Part shown: positions 41,189-49,511 of the stretch, one piece after another
Position numbering within the stretch: position 1 is the first letter of the stretch
Layout of the letters: every line of letters begins with the position of its first letter
Source of the DNA: Bdellovibrionales bacterium CG10_big_fil_rev_8_21_14_0_10_45_34
GTDB taxonomy: Bacteria > Bdellovibrionota > Bdellovibrionia > Bdellovibrionales > 1-14-0-10-45-34
Assembly (NCBI GenBank): GCA_002778785.1
Contig: PEZS01000001.1
Span: 87,552 to 151,551 of the forward strand
Length of the DNA: 64,000 nt
Direction of reading: 5' to 3'
Position numbers and translations under genes: made by a program
The notes under the pieces: model-generated
What the model saw: the letters and a program-made list of their open reading frames with translations, nothing else
Database searches by the model: none
Told to the model about the DNA's origin: nothing

Positions 41189-41787
41189 TGTTTTAACTCC
41201 TTAAAGGCCAAAGCGACTCGAGCTATGACCGTAAAGATAAGAATCGCTATCCATACCTTCACCGAAGTTCCGATGTACTGCGGTGCCAAGAGAAAAATTG
41301 AATAGGCGATTCCTGTTTCTCCACCCTCAGCGAGCCCAGCCCCAAGTTTTAGACCACGATTGTCGTTTTCGGTGAGTCCAAGTTCCTTTTCCAACGAGCC
41401 AAGTGCAAGAGCACCTGTAATACAAAGAACATACAATCCCATGACCAGGATCCACTCTCCGTGCAAATTAGGAAAGGCGATCGAAAAGCCAAAAATCATT
41501 GCCGAGTAGGAAGCCATATCACATACGATGTCGAGAAATGCACCCAGAGGAGTTGCCTGCTGGGTCGCACGAGCATAGATACCGTCTGTACCATCTAGTA
41601 AGCGACTTAACCACCAGCCGATAAGGGCCGACGTGAACTCGCCTCTAGAAATTAGCCAGGCCGAAACAAGAGCGATGCTCAATGATCCGACCGAAATCAT
41701 ATTTGGCGTAAGCCCAAGAAAGGAGTAAAATCGTATTAGCTTTGTCGTATAAGCTGGCAGACCGGCGCGAAACCAGTTGTCTATCAT
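41185..41787 (-). CDS. CDP-alcohol phosphatidyltransferase (YnjF-like)
   Basis: 200 residues with about six membrane helices. The signature DGTDGIYARATQQATPLGAF followed by LDIVCD fits DG-x2-AR-x8-G-x3-D-x3-D of the CDP-alcohol phosphotransferase family, with all metal-binding Asp present. It joins a CDP-activated group (such as CDP-diacylglycerol) to an alcohol acceptor. The alcohol is unknown. It overlaps both neighbours by 4 nt (ATGA). E. coli YnjF, in the ynjABCDEF region, is the closest contextual parallel. Confidence 0.9.
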   Translation of the reverse strand: MIDNWFRAGLPAYTTKLIRFYSFLGLTPNMISVGSLSIALVSAWLISRGEFTSALIGWWLSRLLDGTDGIYARATQQATPLGAFLDIVCDMASYSAMIFGFSIAFPNLHGEWILVMGLYVLCITGALALGSLEKELGLTENDNRGLKLGAGLAEGGETGIAYSIFLLAPQYIGTSVKVWIAILIFTVIARVALAFKELKQ

Positions 41788-42914
41788 TTGATGTCCTTTT
41801 CTAAATTGAACGATTTCATGTAGCTGTTGTCTATATAGTTCTTGAGGAGAAGTGCCATTTTTCCGGCGATAAAGTGTTTCCCAAAGATAGCGTGTGCGGA
41901 GCTTGGTCCACTCAGTAAAATATTGAGTTGAGCTTTCGGTGGTACATAGGGTTTAAGATCGGATATCGCGCCCAATCCGTGTCTCAAATTGAACGCCATA
42001 AGGCGCCCCTGCTGTACAGCAGTGACTCCCGAACGAGGCAAGAACTTGCTCGGCTCGAAGGTCGTGCAATCGCCTGCAGCGAAAACGTTAGAATGAGCTC
42101 TCAGGAAACTGTCCACCACTACAAACCCAGAAGAGTCCCGTTGGATGTTAGAGATGTCGATGGATGGTGGTGATTTCATGGGCAGAATGGGAAAGAGAAA
42201 GTCATAACGAAATGCAGATTTTTCGCCTTGAAAAATGAGGTGACGATCCTTTGTTTCAACCACATCGTGATCGAAATGAACTTCGACTCCTGCCTGTTGT
42301 AATGAGCGCAATAGCGAAAGAGATACTTTTGATTCGTAGTTTTTGGCGAGGGCCATGTCGCGAGTAAAGAGATGCACGCGACTTCGATTCGCGCCATTCT
42401 TCTTCAAACGTAGGTTGAGGGCCGTGGCTACTTCAATTGAAGCAGCTCCACCACCAACCACTGCGAATAAGAGCTCTCGACACGAAGAACATTCCCTTTG
42501 TACCTCTCGCCACTTTTCAACAAATGAAGTGATAGGTTTTACGTAAACGGATCTCACTTCTGATTCTGGATCCGTCGACAGTTTTGTCGGGACTCCCCCT
42601 ACATTGAGAAACAGATAGTCGAACTCAAATGTAGTCCCGTCGCTAGCCAAAAGAATTTTCTTATCAGGGTCAATTTTTAGAACCATTGCTTGGACAAATG
42701 TAATCTTATTTAGTTTGCAGAGTCTCTCTAAGTCTATCGCTAAATCTTTGCTCTGAAGCTCGCCCAAAATAAATCGTGGAAGTAAGCCTGAATAAAAAGT
42801 GTTCTTTTCCGGAGAGATGAGAGTATAAGTGGCGTCGCGTCCATGTTGTGTGGACAGAGATTTAATGACCTCAAGATTAGCGTGTCCTGCCCCGACAAAA
42901 ATTATCTTTTTCAT
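41784..42914 (-). CDS. FAD-dependent oxidoreductase similar to the SelD N-terminal / NDH-2 domain
   Basis: 376 residues. The FAD motif is KIIFVGAGHANLEVI, and SPEKNTFYSGLLPRFILG, IDLERLCKLNKITFV and VFAAGDCTTF follow. GHA at the nucleotide site and FYSGLLP match the flavoprotein domain fused to selenophosphate synthetase in many bacteria, here alone. No SelD catalytic part is present. ATG 42914 leaves a 13-nt gap from the rhodanese gene; a longer in-frame start overlaps that gene and lacks support. It may oxidise or reduce a sulfur, selenium or quinone species together with the upstream rhodanese. Confidence 0.83.
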   Translation of the reverse strand: MKKIIFVGAGHANLEVIKSLSTQHGRDATYTLISPEKNTFYSGLLPRFILGELQSKDLAIDLERLCKLNKITFVQAMVLKIDPDKKILLASDGTTFEFDYLFLNVGGVPTKLSTDPESEVRSVYVKPITSFVEKWREVQRECSSCRELLFAVVGGGAASIEVATALNLRLKKNGANRSRVHLFTRDMALAKNYESKVSLSLLRSLQQAGVEVHFDHDVVETKDRHLIFQGEKSAFRYDFLFPILPMKSPPSIDISNIQRDSSGFVVVDSFLRAHSNVFAAGDCTTFEPSKFLPRSGVTAVQQGRLMAFNLRHGLGAISDLKPYVPPKAQLNILLSGPSSAHAIFGKHFIAGKMALLLKNYIDNSYMKSFNLEKDIK

Positions 42915-42927
42915 AAAGTGCCCCAGT

Positions 42928-43479
42928 CTACCATATTGCTTTCCAATCGTGAGGAAGGAGATTCCACTCTGCCCCATAAATATGGGCAACTTTTACTGGC
43001 TTTCCTTGAGACCAAAGCTGCTTTCCGGAATGAGCCCAAAGCAAAATTCCGCCCCTTAAACTAAATGCATTAAATCCCTTTCGACGGAGATCGATAGCTG
43101 CTAACCCACTACGATAGCCGATAGTGCAGTAAACAATTATTTCATTGTTTTTATATTTTTCGGATTGTTGCTCGAATTCTGCCACAGAGATCGAGTTTTC
43201 TATTCTGGAAGTATCCATTTCTTTCTCAGTTCGGACATCCAAAATTGTGACTTTTGTAGAAATCAAGTTGACCTGATCCGCCTCCACGCTTGGAATTTCT
43301 CCCAACGCCTTCTGATAATCGGACAACATATTATTAATAAGATTTCTTTTTTCGACGTCGGATTGAGGCGTCTGACTAATGCCCATGAAATGGCCCAATG
43401 AATGACCAAATGTTCTCCACACCACAGTCGCGAAGATCAATAAAACCAAGGAAATCCATATAGCTCTCCTCTTTGTCAT
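42928..43479 (-). CDS. Membrane-anchored single-domain rhodanese
   Basis: 183 residues. An N-terminal anchor (AIWISLVLLIFATVVWRTF) is followed by a rhodanese domain with VTILDVRTEKEMD and the active-site loop VYCTIGYRSG (persulfide-forming Cys). The C-terminal extension (AHIYGAEWNLLPHDWKAIW) is unusual for rhodaneses. ATG at 43479 overlaps the cyclase stop by 4 nt. A periplasm-facing sulfurtransferase parallels YnjE of the E. coli ynj cluster, though the architecture is different. Confidence 0.85.
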   Translation of the reverse strand: MTKRRAIWISLVLLIFATVVWRTFGHSLGHFMGISQTPQSDVEKRNLINNMLSDYQKALGEIPSVEADQVNLISTKVTILDVRTEKEMDTSRIENSISVAEFEQQSEKYKNNEIIVYCTIGYRSGLAAIDLRRKGFNAFSLRGGILLWAHSGKQLWSQGKPVKVAHIYGAEWNLLPHDWKAIW

Positions 43480-44798
43480 GCTGAATCCTTCCGAGGCGCC
43501 TTGTGATAGCCGATTCCTACTAAATCGATTGAATGCGGAATTCCCGAGATATTTTCATTTGGTAAGGAAATGGCGGCTTCAGTAGGCGCAAATCCTTGTG
43601 TAATCGCGATTTCCATAAGCTTGCTCGTGACAAGAGCCCTGTATCCCGATGATTTGGTGTGCTTCTCCACTTTGGCGCTTAAATTGACAGCCTCGCCAAT
43701 AACAGTAATTTCCATGCGGTCTTCGTGGCCAATCACGCCAAAAATCACTTCGCCCAGTGCCACAGCGATTCCAAAATCGAAGGATCTACCTTCTTTGGAC
43801 ATCTCGGCCCGCCAAATATCAAGACGTCTATAGATACCTTCAAGGGCAAGCATTGCATCTTTTGCGAATGATTGGCTGGTCGCTACCGCTCCAAAATGGG
43901 CTAGGACTCCGTCTCCCATATACTTATCGACGCTGCCGTTATTTTTGAATATTTCGGCAGCGACGATGCGCTGATATTGTCCCAGGTAACCGACAACTTC
44001 TTCTGCAGAAATTTCATAGGAGAGCTTTGAAAAGCCCCGGAGATCAATCATCATCGTTGCTGCCGTACGTTTAGATCCCTGGCCCGGAGAGATTTCTCGA
44101 TCATGGCCTGACATTGACTGAAACGCCGCCTTACCCACAAGTCGCTCCATAGTCAAAAATCGAGACGATTGTTCAGCAAAGTTTGTAAGCAATTTCTTCT
44201 TCCTGTAGACGGCTAAAGCGCAAACGAAAGTGACTACTGCTAGGACAAATATTTTTTCTAACTCCGCCCCAACTAGAACTCGATCTGGAAGCAGGTACTC
44301 GGAAAACTTGCGCGTAATTATGATGTCCTTTTGTGAAACGGAATAGACGAGAACAAGCAACCAACAGAAGCTGGAGAGCAGGCTAACAAAGACTATTTTA
44401 ATAAAGTTGTACGACAGACAACGCACGCAAATGAGGAAGAAAAAATAGAGGAATGTCGGAGCATGCAAACTAAGAGGCACTGGGCGTCCATACTGAATGT
44501 GGAAGAGAAAAATGAGCGTAGTGAGCACAAAAACGTCGAGTGCGAGAAATATGTATGACAGGCTCGGGGTAGATTTTCGGTTCGCAGTGACAAAGTAACG
44601 TAACGCAAGCCAAGGTATGTAGAACGAAAGCAGAATTTTTACCGGCTCGAAACAAACTTCCGATGACCTAGAAAATCCTTTTGGGGTGAGGAGATATAAA
44701 CACAAAGCTAAAATTGCGAGTGCCAATTGGGCGACCGCTGCAAGTTTCTCAGCCTTCAGCTCTTCTACTATGATAAACCGTTCTATTTTTGTCTTCAC
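43476..44798 (-). CDS. Membrane class III adenylate/guanylate cyclase
   Basis: 440 residues. The N-terminal half has about 6-7 hydrophobic helices (residues 15-200) and no other sensor domain. The C-terminal cyclase domain shows MIDLRGFS and DKYMGDGVLAHFG, which supply the two metal-binding Asp. The usual VNLAARLE motif reads VNLSAKVE, so the transition-state Arg is replaced by Lys or shifted; activity may be altered. GTG at 44798 overlaps the glycosyltransferase stop by 4 nt, embedding a second-messenger enzyme in the ynj-like operon. Confidence 0.85.
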   Translation of the reverse strand: MKTKIERFIIVEELKAEKLAAVAQLALAILALCLYLLTPKGFSRSSEVCFEPVKILLSFYIPWLALRYFVTANRKSTPSLSYIFLALDVFVLTTLIFLFHIQYGRPVPLSLHAPTFLYFFFLICVRCLSYNFIKIVFVSLLSSFCWLLVLVYSVSQKDIIITRKFSEYLLPDRVLVGAELEKIFVLAVVTFVCALAVYRKKKLLTNFAEQSSRFLTMERLVGKAAFQSMSGHDREISPGQGSKRTAATMMIDLRGFSKLSYEISAEEVVGYLGQYQRIVAAEIFKNNGSVDKYMGDGVLAHFGAVATSQSFAKDAMLALEGIYRRLDIWRAEMSKEGRSFDFGIAVALGEVIFGVIGHEDRMEITVIGEAVNLSAKVEKHTKSSGYRALVTSKLMEIAITQGFAPTEAAISLPNENISGIPHSIDLVGIGYHKAPRKDSA

Positions 44799-46183
44799 TG
44801 AGCGTCCTCTAAAGATATTGCATGCGGAAATCGCTTCTGTTCGATTCTCTTAGAATACAGCCACCAAACCCAAAATCCGAAAAATACTGCGTACTCAATT
44901 GTTCGAAACCATGGTGCCAATTCTGGCGTCCAGTGCCATGAGTAGGCCGCAACGACAAGGTACGAGAAAACGAGCCACGGGGTATGCCCTGTGAATATCG
45001 ATAGTGGAAGAACCCAAAGCACGTACCAAGCATTCACCACAGGAGAAAGTAGTAGAAGAGTTCCGATGAGTCCTAGCGATGATTTTGGAATTTCTTTTGG
45101 ATCCTTGCCGCCTTTGAATTGCCATACGCTGTAGAAGAGGAAAGCGACGCCAAGCGCGACCTTTGTTACAAAACGGTTATCCAATGAACTACTCAGATGA
45201 ACACCGGTCAAACTCAATGATGATATGAGGTAGTCTACGACCACGGTAGCAACCTGAAAAATGCCCGCATTGAATTTCCAATATTGCGCAAATGTATGAG
45301 TCCCAGAAAATATATCTGGGCTAGTCAGAAGAAAAGGAGCGTAGAGACCAAGCAAAATTGAGAAATAAAGTGCTAGATGAGATTTCCATTTCTCATCTGA
45401 GCGAGCAATCAACGGTACCAACACAATCGGAAACAGCTTTACAGAAGTCGCGAGTGATAGTGCTGCCCAACCTAACTTCATCCGCCTGACCCAAAAAAAA
45501 TACAAGGTTGTTGTCAATAACAACACCACGAGAGCATCGAGGTGAATCGAGTTCGCAATTTCTTTGATCACCAGAGGATTAAGCAAATAGAGAAAACTCA
45601 GACTGGGGCTTTTTCCTGCGGAGATTAGCCATTTGTAAAGTACAAACCAGGTCGCAAGGTCGCAGCCTAGTAAGAATACTTTCAATGCAATTACTGAGTC
45701 TGAAAACAGTAAATGAAGACCGGCAAATGTTAGAACTGCGCCTGGGGGGTATATCGTCTTGATATCACCCCATTGAATATTCTGTCGGTACTGCACCGAG
45801 AGCCCATCAAGTGCGGGGTCCTCGGGCGCAAAGGTGTAGGGGTTAAAACCGCTTGCCAGTACGCGACCATCCCACAGATATCTCCAGAAGTCGTTTTCTA
45901 GAATTGGAGGCGAAAAGGAAACAACAACTCGGGAGGCGACCCCAATAAAGATAAGTATCCAGGGAAATTTGTTTCTAGGACTCGGAAGCAGCCTCGCAAT
46001 CCAGAAAAAAACACAGAATTGGACTGAAAACAGAATCGCTAGCCCAACAAACTCGTGAGTCCAATTTCCGACAAAGAAATAGCCAAGCGAAGATACAAGT
46101 AGGATTATTGGTGCGATGCTTCCAAGCGCCCTATGTTCAAAAATAATTGTTACTCCCTGTAAGAATTTAGGCCTAGCGCCCAC
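44795..46183 (-). CDS. Polytopic GT-C-type glycosyltransferase (DUF2029/GT87-like)
   Basis: 462 residues with about 11 hydrophobic segments. Landmarks are ENDFWRYLWDGRVLASGFNP then YTFAPEDP, the periplasmic Asp-containing loop of polyprenol-sugar mannosyltransferase-like enzymes, followed by TIYPPGAVLTFA and SVKLFPIVLVPLIA. Enzymes of this class use a lipid-linked sugar on the outer face of the inner membrane. The GTG start at 46183 is the first in frame but has weak support. It is the first gene of the ten-gene operon, divergent from another glycosyltransferase across ~170 bp. Confidence 0.8.
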   Translation of the reverse strand: MGARPKFLQGVTIIFEHRALGSIAPIILLVSSLGYFFVGNWTHEFVGLAILFSVQFCVFFWIARLLPSPRNKFPWILIFIGVASRVVVSFSPPILENDFWRYLWDGRVLASGFNPYTFAPEDPALDGLSVQYRQNIQWGDIKTIYPPGAVLTFAGLHLLFSDSVIALKVFLLGCDLATWFVLYKWLISAGKSPSLSFLYLLNPLVIKEIANSIHLDALVVLLLTTTLYFFWVRRMKLGWAALSLATSVKLFPIVLVPLIARSDEKWKSHLALYFSILLGLYAPFLLTSPDIFSGTHTFAQYWKFNAGIFQVATVVVDYLISSLSLTGVHLSSSLDNRFVTKVALGVAFLFYSVWQFKGGKDPKEIPKSSLGLIGTLLLLSPVVNAWYVLWVLPLSIFTGHTPWLVFSYLVVAAYSWHWTPELAPWFRTIEYAVFFGFWVWWLYSKRIEQKRFPHAISLEDAQ

Positions 46184-46354
46184 TTATTGTCGAAACACCG
46201 AATTACCGTACGTTTGTAAGTGTCTCCTAAGGGGGAAATCTTACAGAGGCGAGCAAAAATATTAGCATTTGCGGAGCCTTGATCGTTCAGTCCAAGAAAC
46301 CTTGAGTCCACAGGGCCGGGCATAGGTCGCCCGGTGATCTCGAGAAGGGAAAAA

Positions 46355-47110
46355 GTGAAACCTACAGAGCGCCAATCGAGAATCTCCCATACTTTCTCAA
46401 TTGTCGTACCCATTTTGAATGAGCGCGAAATCATTCAATCCACACTCGATTATCTTTGGCTGATCAGTGCTGAGCTAAGTGCGGCAACCAAAGACAATTG
46501 GGAGTTTGTTATTGTCGATGCCGGAAGTGCCGACGGAACTGGGGAAATACTCAGGAGCGTTCAAGCACCACCGAATTGGATACTCGTCCAGGGCAATATC
46601 GAGAAACCTTCTGTAGGAAAAACAGTTTCTCTCGGAATTTCAAAGGCATCGGGCTCCATCCTACTCATTTTGCCCTGTGACTGTCGATTGGGAATTGAGG
46701 CGCTTCTTGAAGTTGACGACCTTGCCCGCAGAAAAAATGTGATTTGCGGAGGTTTTCCGAAAACCTATGAACCGAGCTCTTCGCTTCTGAAAACCTATCA
46801 AGCGGTTCAGAACGTTGTTCGACTTAGAATGTTTCGACATGTCGTATGGACGAACGGTATCTTTTTTTCGAGAAGTCTCATCAACAAGAAGGTATTTCCA
46901 GTCTTAGGGTTTCTAGAGGACATTTTGCTTTCCGATCAACTGCGCAATCATCAGAACTGGAGCCTCTTGAAAAGCAGAATTTGGGTGTCTTCTCGCCGCT
47001 ACTTTAAGCGCTCACAATTGAAAAGAATGTCATTGAATATCTTGATTCTAATTACATATAGGCTCAAATTTATGTCAGAAATTCAGCTTAGAGCAATTTA
47101 CTACAAATAA
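46355..47110 (+). CDS. Family 2 glycosyltransferase similar to the arsenosugar TIGR04283 group
   Basis: 251 residues with a GT2 domain: FSIVVPILNEREIIQ, VIVDAGSADGTGEIL and LLILPCDCRLG at the DxD position. The C-terminal GFLEDILLSDQLRNH and SSRRYFKR resemble the TIGR04283 tail. GTG at 46355 follows GAAGGGA by 4-5 nt; a GTG at 46334 is an alternative. It diverges from the ynj-like operon, and MarR follows 15 nt downstream. Its acceptor is unknown. Similarity to the gene at 22938-23636 suggests a shared type of chemistry. Confidence 0.8.
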   Translation: MKPTERQSRISHTFSIVVPILNEREIIQSTLDYLWLISAELSAATKDNWEFVIVDAGSADGTGEILRSVQAPPNWILVQGNIEKPSVGKTVSLGISKASGSILLILPCDCRLGIEALLEVDDLARRKNVICGGFPKTYEPSSSLLKTYQAVQNVVRLRMFRHVVWTNGIFFSRSLINKKVFPVLGFLEDILLSDQLRNHQNWSLLKSRIWVSSRRYFKRSQLKRMSLNILILITYRLKFMSEIQLRAIYYK

Positions 47111-47125
47111 GTTAGAGACAAGGTG

Positions 47126-47620
47126 ATGCCGAAGTTACCCAAGACAAAGAAAAATATCGAAGTGTGCGAGCGGTTTAAGGAGCCAAAATCGTCATTTGTG
47201 CAATTGATGACCGCCCCTCAGGTGAAGAGCTGGCGCGCATTACTAGGGGCTTTTCAGTACGTCTTTTCTAATCTGGAGAAAGGCCTGACTTCAGAAGGCT
47301 ATTCAATGTCTCGGTTTCAAATTCTCCTCACCCTGTATTTTGACGGACCGCATTCAGCGATTAATATTTCGCGCAAACTATTGGTAACGAGAGGAAATGT
47401 GTCGACGTTTCTCAAGCGTCTTTTGGCGGACGGACTCGTTGAGGCCTCTGACCGGTCAAAATCAGGTAAACGGCCATTGTTTTGCCTGACCGATAAGGGC
47501 ATCGAAATCTTCGAATCCGTTTTTCCAAGACACATTGATCGCGTGAAGTCTCTAATGCCCAAACTGGATGCTTCGGTAATCGAAACTTTGTCTCAAATCC
47601 CCAGGGATTCGAAGAATTAA
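47126..47620 (+). CDS. MarR-family transcriptional regulator
   Basis: 164 residues. The winged-helix region is SRFQILLTLYFDGPHSAINI then SRKLLVTRGNVSTFLKRLL, with wing DGLVEASDRSKSGKRPLF, the MarR pattern. Helical dimerisation regions flank it. It starts 15 nt after the glycosyltransferase; GTG 47123 is an alternative start. It probably controls one or both of the divergent glycosyltransferase transcripts. Confidence 0.88.
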   Translation: MPKLPKTKKNIEVCERFKEPKSSFVQLMTAPQVKSWRALLGAFQYVFSNLEKGLTSEGYSMSRFQILLTLYFDGPHSAINISRKLLVTRGNVSTFLKRLLADGLVEASDRSKSGKRPLFCLTDKGIEIFESVFPRHIDRVKSLMPKLDASVIETLSQIPRDSKN

Positions 47621-47685
47621 TTCCTTGCAAGAACGCGGTGAGGCGTCTTAAAGGTTTATATGTAAACATTTGAGGGCGCTCGAAT

Positions 47686-48285
47686 ATGGCTATTCAACAG
47701 GAACAAAATTTTAGTGCACCGGAATTCTTCGCTCATTTGATAAAACGAGACAAAAGCGCAATTGAAAAGGTCGTGCGCGCATATACGGAACACCTTTACC
47801 GTGGAGCACTCGGTCTTGGCTTTAGCCCAGACGCAGCGGCTGAAGTTGTTCAGAGTGTTTGGGTCACTTTTTTTGAAGTCGTCTCAAACTTTGAAGGTCG
47901 CTCTCACATCCGAACATTTATATTCGGGATTCTTTATAATAAAGCCTCTGAGATGCGAAAAGACCAGGGGCGCTACGATGATAGCGACCCCATTGAAGAA
48001 GTCTTAGATCGCCGATTTGATTCAAACGGACATTGGCTTCGCCCACCAGTCGATCCCGAACAATTTATGATCACAAGCCAGACCATGGAGTTGATAAATA
48101 GCTGCATTGACCGTCTTCCGGTGAGTCAGCGTATGGCCTTTTGCCTTAAAGAAATCGATGATCACGGTAGTAAAGATATTTGTAATATTCTTGGTGTTTC
48201 CGTCACTAACCTTGGAGTGCTCTTGTTTCGCGCGAAAAATCGCTTAAGGGAGTGTATCGAGTCAAAGGGGCCCAAGCAGGCTTAG
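47686..48285 (+). CDS. ECF-type RNA polymerase sigma factor
   Basis: 199 residues. Sigma region 2 (YTEHLYRGALGLGFSPDAAA then EVVQSVWVTFFEVVSNFEGR) and region 4 (CIDRLPVSQRMAFCLKEIDD then ICNILGVSVTNLGVLLFRAK) are clear. The next gene, 20 nt on, encodes a zinc anti-sigma factor, so this sigma is held inactive until a signal arrives. Likely targets are itself and the DoxX operon. Confidence 0.92.
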   Translation: MAIQQEQNFSAPEFFAHLIKRDKSAIEKVVRAYTEHLYRGALGLGFSPDAAAEVVQSVWVTFFEVVSNFEGRSHIRTFIFGILYNKASEMRKDQGRYDDSDPIEEVLDRRFDSNGHWLRPPVDPEQFMITSQTMELINSCIDRLPVSQRMAFCLKEIDDHGSKDICNILGVSVTNLGVLLFRAKNRLRECIESKGPKQA

Positions 48286-48305
48286 ATGCCTAAAGGATAT
48301 GGCAA

Positions 48306-48560
48306 ATGCTTAAGTGTAAGGAAATTGTAAGAATCCTGAGCTCTGACGAACCCTTGTCGTTCTTAAGAAAAGCAGAGCTAAAAATGCATCTTGCTATGTG
48401 CGGGAATTGCTCTCGCTATGCAAAACACCTGAACATTATGCAGATTTCATTCATAAACCTATTTAAGCAGAAAACCGCAGTCGGCCAAAGTGAGGTTAAG
48501 CAATTGGAAGACAAAGTTCTTCATAATTTTCGCGCCCCGAATAGAAAGGGAGATCACTAA
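48306..48560 (+). CDS. ZAS-type zinc anti-sigma factor
   Basis: 84 residues. The His-x3-Cys-x2-Cys motif (KMHLAMCGNCSRY) is the zinc-binding anti-sigma domain. A further Cys4 is near the start. There is no membrane segment, so the protein is soluble and may sense redox state through its zinc cysteines. It is directly downstream of its cognate sigma gene and ends where the DoxX gene begins. Confidence 0.88.
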   Translation: MLKCKEIVRILSSDEPLSFLRKAELKMHLAMCGNCSRYAKHLNIMQISFINLFKQKTAVGQSEVKQLEDKVLHNFRAPNRKGDH

Positions 48561-48977
48561 ATGATGGATTCATCTTTGAGCTTTCGATTGCGCCTAAGTC
48601 TCTTCTCTTTAAGACTCGGAGTCTTTGTCGTCATGTTTTTCTGGACCTTGGATAAACTTATTAGACCCGAACATGCGTCTCAGGTTTTTGAGAATTTCTA
48701 TTCGCTGGGCGGCTTGGAACAACATGCAATGAAAGTCATTGGAATTTTAGAGATGATTCTGCTGGCTGGCTTTTTGGTCGGAATCAAAAAGCGCTTCACC
48801 TATGGCGCGGTACTAATTCTCCATGCCGTTTCGACATTTTCTTCTTACAAACAGTATTTCGCGCCATTTGATAAAGGCAATCTCCTGTTTTTTGCCGCTT
48901 GGCCGATGCTCGCAGCATGTTTAGCCATTTATCTTTTGCGGGAAGAGGATAATCTCTTCACGTTGGCTCGTCGGTAA
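48561..48977 (+). CDS. DoxX-family membrane protein
   Basis: 138 residues with four hydrophobic helices (about 15-35, 57-75, 80-98 and 108-124). LRLGVFVVMFFWTLDKLIRP and LEMILLAGFLVGIKKRFTYG are DoxX-like. These proteins are linked to redox stress and cofactor chemistry. The ATG directly abuts the anti-sigma stop, so it belongs to the same transcript and is a likely regulon member. Confidence 0.8.
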   Translation: MMDSSLSFRLRLSLFSLRLGVFVVMFFWTLDKLIRPEHASQVFENFYSLGGLEQHAMKVIGILEMILLAGFLVGIKKRFTYGAVLILHAVSTFSSYKQYFAPFDKGNLLFFAAWPMLAACLAIYLLREEDNLFTLARR

Positions 48978-48995
48978 TTTCGACAGGAGCACTTA

Positions 48996-49382
48996 GTGTT
49001 TCAATTCATGAAGAAAATATTCACAATGCCGTTTCCATGGAATCTTTGGGTGATGGTTCTTGGAGTCGTAAATCTCGCTGGCGGTATTTACTTTTTCGAT
49101 TCGCTCGAGGGAAAGTTAGCTCTGATCTCAATCCTTGGAGCGATGGTCATAATGCAGGTTATTTTCTCTAAATTTGGTTTCGTTCGACTATTAGGTCTTG
49201 GGCACATTATTTTTTGGGTCCCGTTTGTTTCGTGGTGCGTTTTTCGTATCCTCGAATGGAACAGTCTCGGTTTCAATTTTCGAATCTGGTTATGTGCAGT
49301 GATTATGCTCAACTCAATTTCGCTGGCAATCGACTTTGTTGATGTTTGGAGATATCATCGGGGCGAGAGAGCAGAAATGTGA
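48996..49382 (+). CDS. Small polytopic membrane protein of unknown function
   Basis: 128 residues with four hydrophobic segments (about 15-35, 42-58, 66-88 and 97-115) and the C-terminus VWRYHRGERAEM. It is 18 nt after the DoxX gene and presumably in the ECF sigma operon. Its last ~60 bp are duplicated 1.66 kb downstream (from 50982). The GTG of the first residue can be replaced by ATG at 49008. Confidence 0.7.
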   Translation: MFQFMKKIFTMPFPWNLWVMVLGVVNLAGGIYFFDSLEGKLALISILGAMVIMQVIFSKFGFVRLLGLGHIIFWVPFVSWCVFRILEWNSLGFNFRIWLCAVIMLNSISLAIDFVDVWRYHRGERAEM

Positions 49383-49511
49383 GTTGAAACTATGACCTCC
49401 CAAATAACCTCAAGACTCCAGTATAAATATGAATTTCACGGACGAGTATGGAAGCATAAAAGGTGACTGGTTCTTCGTAACTTTGCCACGAAGTCTTCTT
49501 TAAAGATTCGC
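49318..49511. repeat. Left copy of a ~195-bp imperfect direct repeat
   Basis: This segment covers the 3' end of the membrane-protein gene and the start of a decayed DUF1905 gene. It matches 50982-51180 closely (for example TTTGTTGATGTTTGGAGATA and CTTTGCCACGAAGTCTT occur in both). The two copies flank the flavodoxin-family gene, so a tandem duplication with later decay is likely. Confidence 0.85.
49392..49505 (+). pseudogene. Decayed DUF1905 gene copy
   Basis: ATG at 49392 opens a frame encoding 24 residues of DUF1905-like sequence (YKYEFHGRVWKHK), which stops at TGA 49464. Homology to the intact gene at 51056 continues past the stop out of frame, after loss of ~10 bp (the GGACACGGTGG region). 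The remaining sequence to 49682 holds no gene I can support. Confidence 0.8.

Noticed and set aside
46150-46434. 94-codon minus-strand frame upstream of the GT-C gene
   Set aside because: It overlaps the 5' ends of both divergent glycosyltransferases and has no domain; probably spurious.
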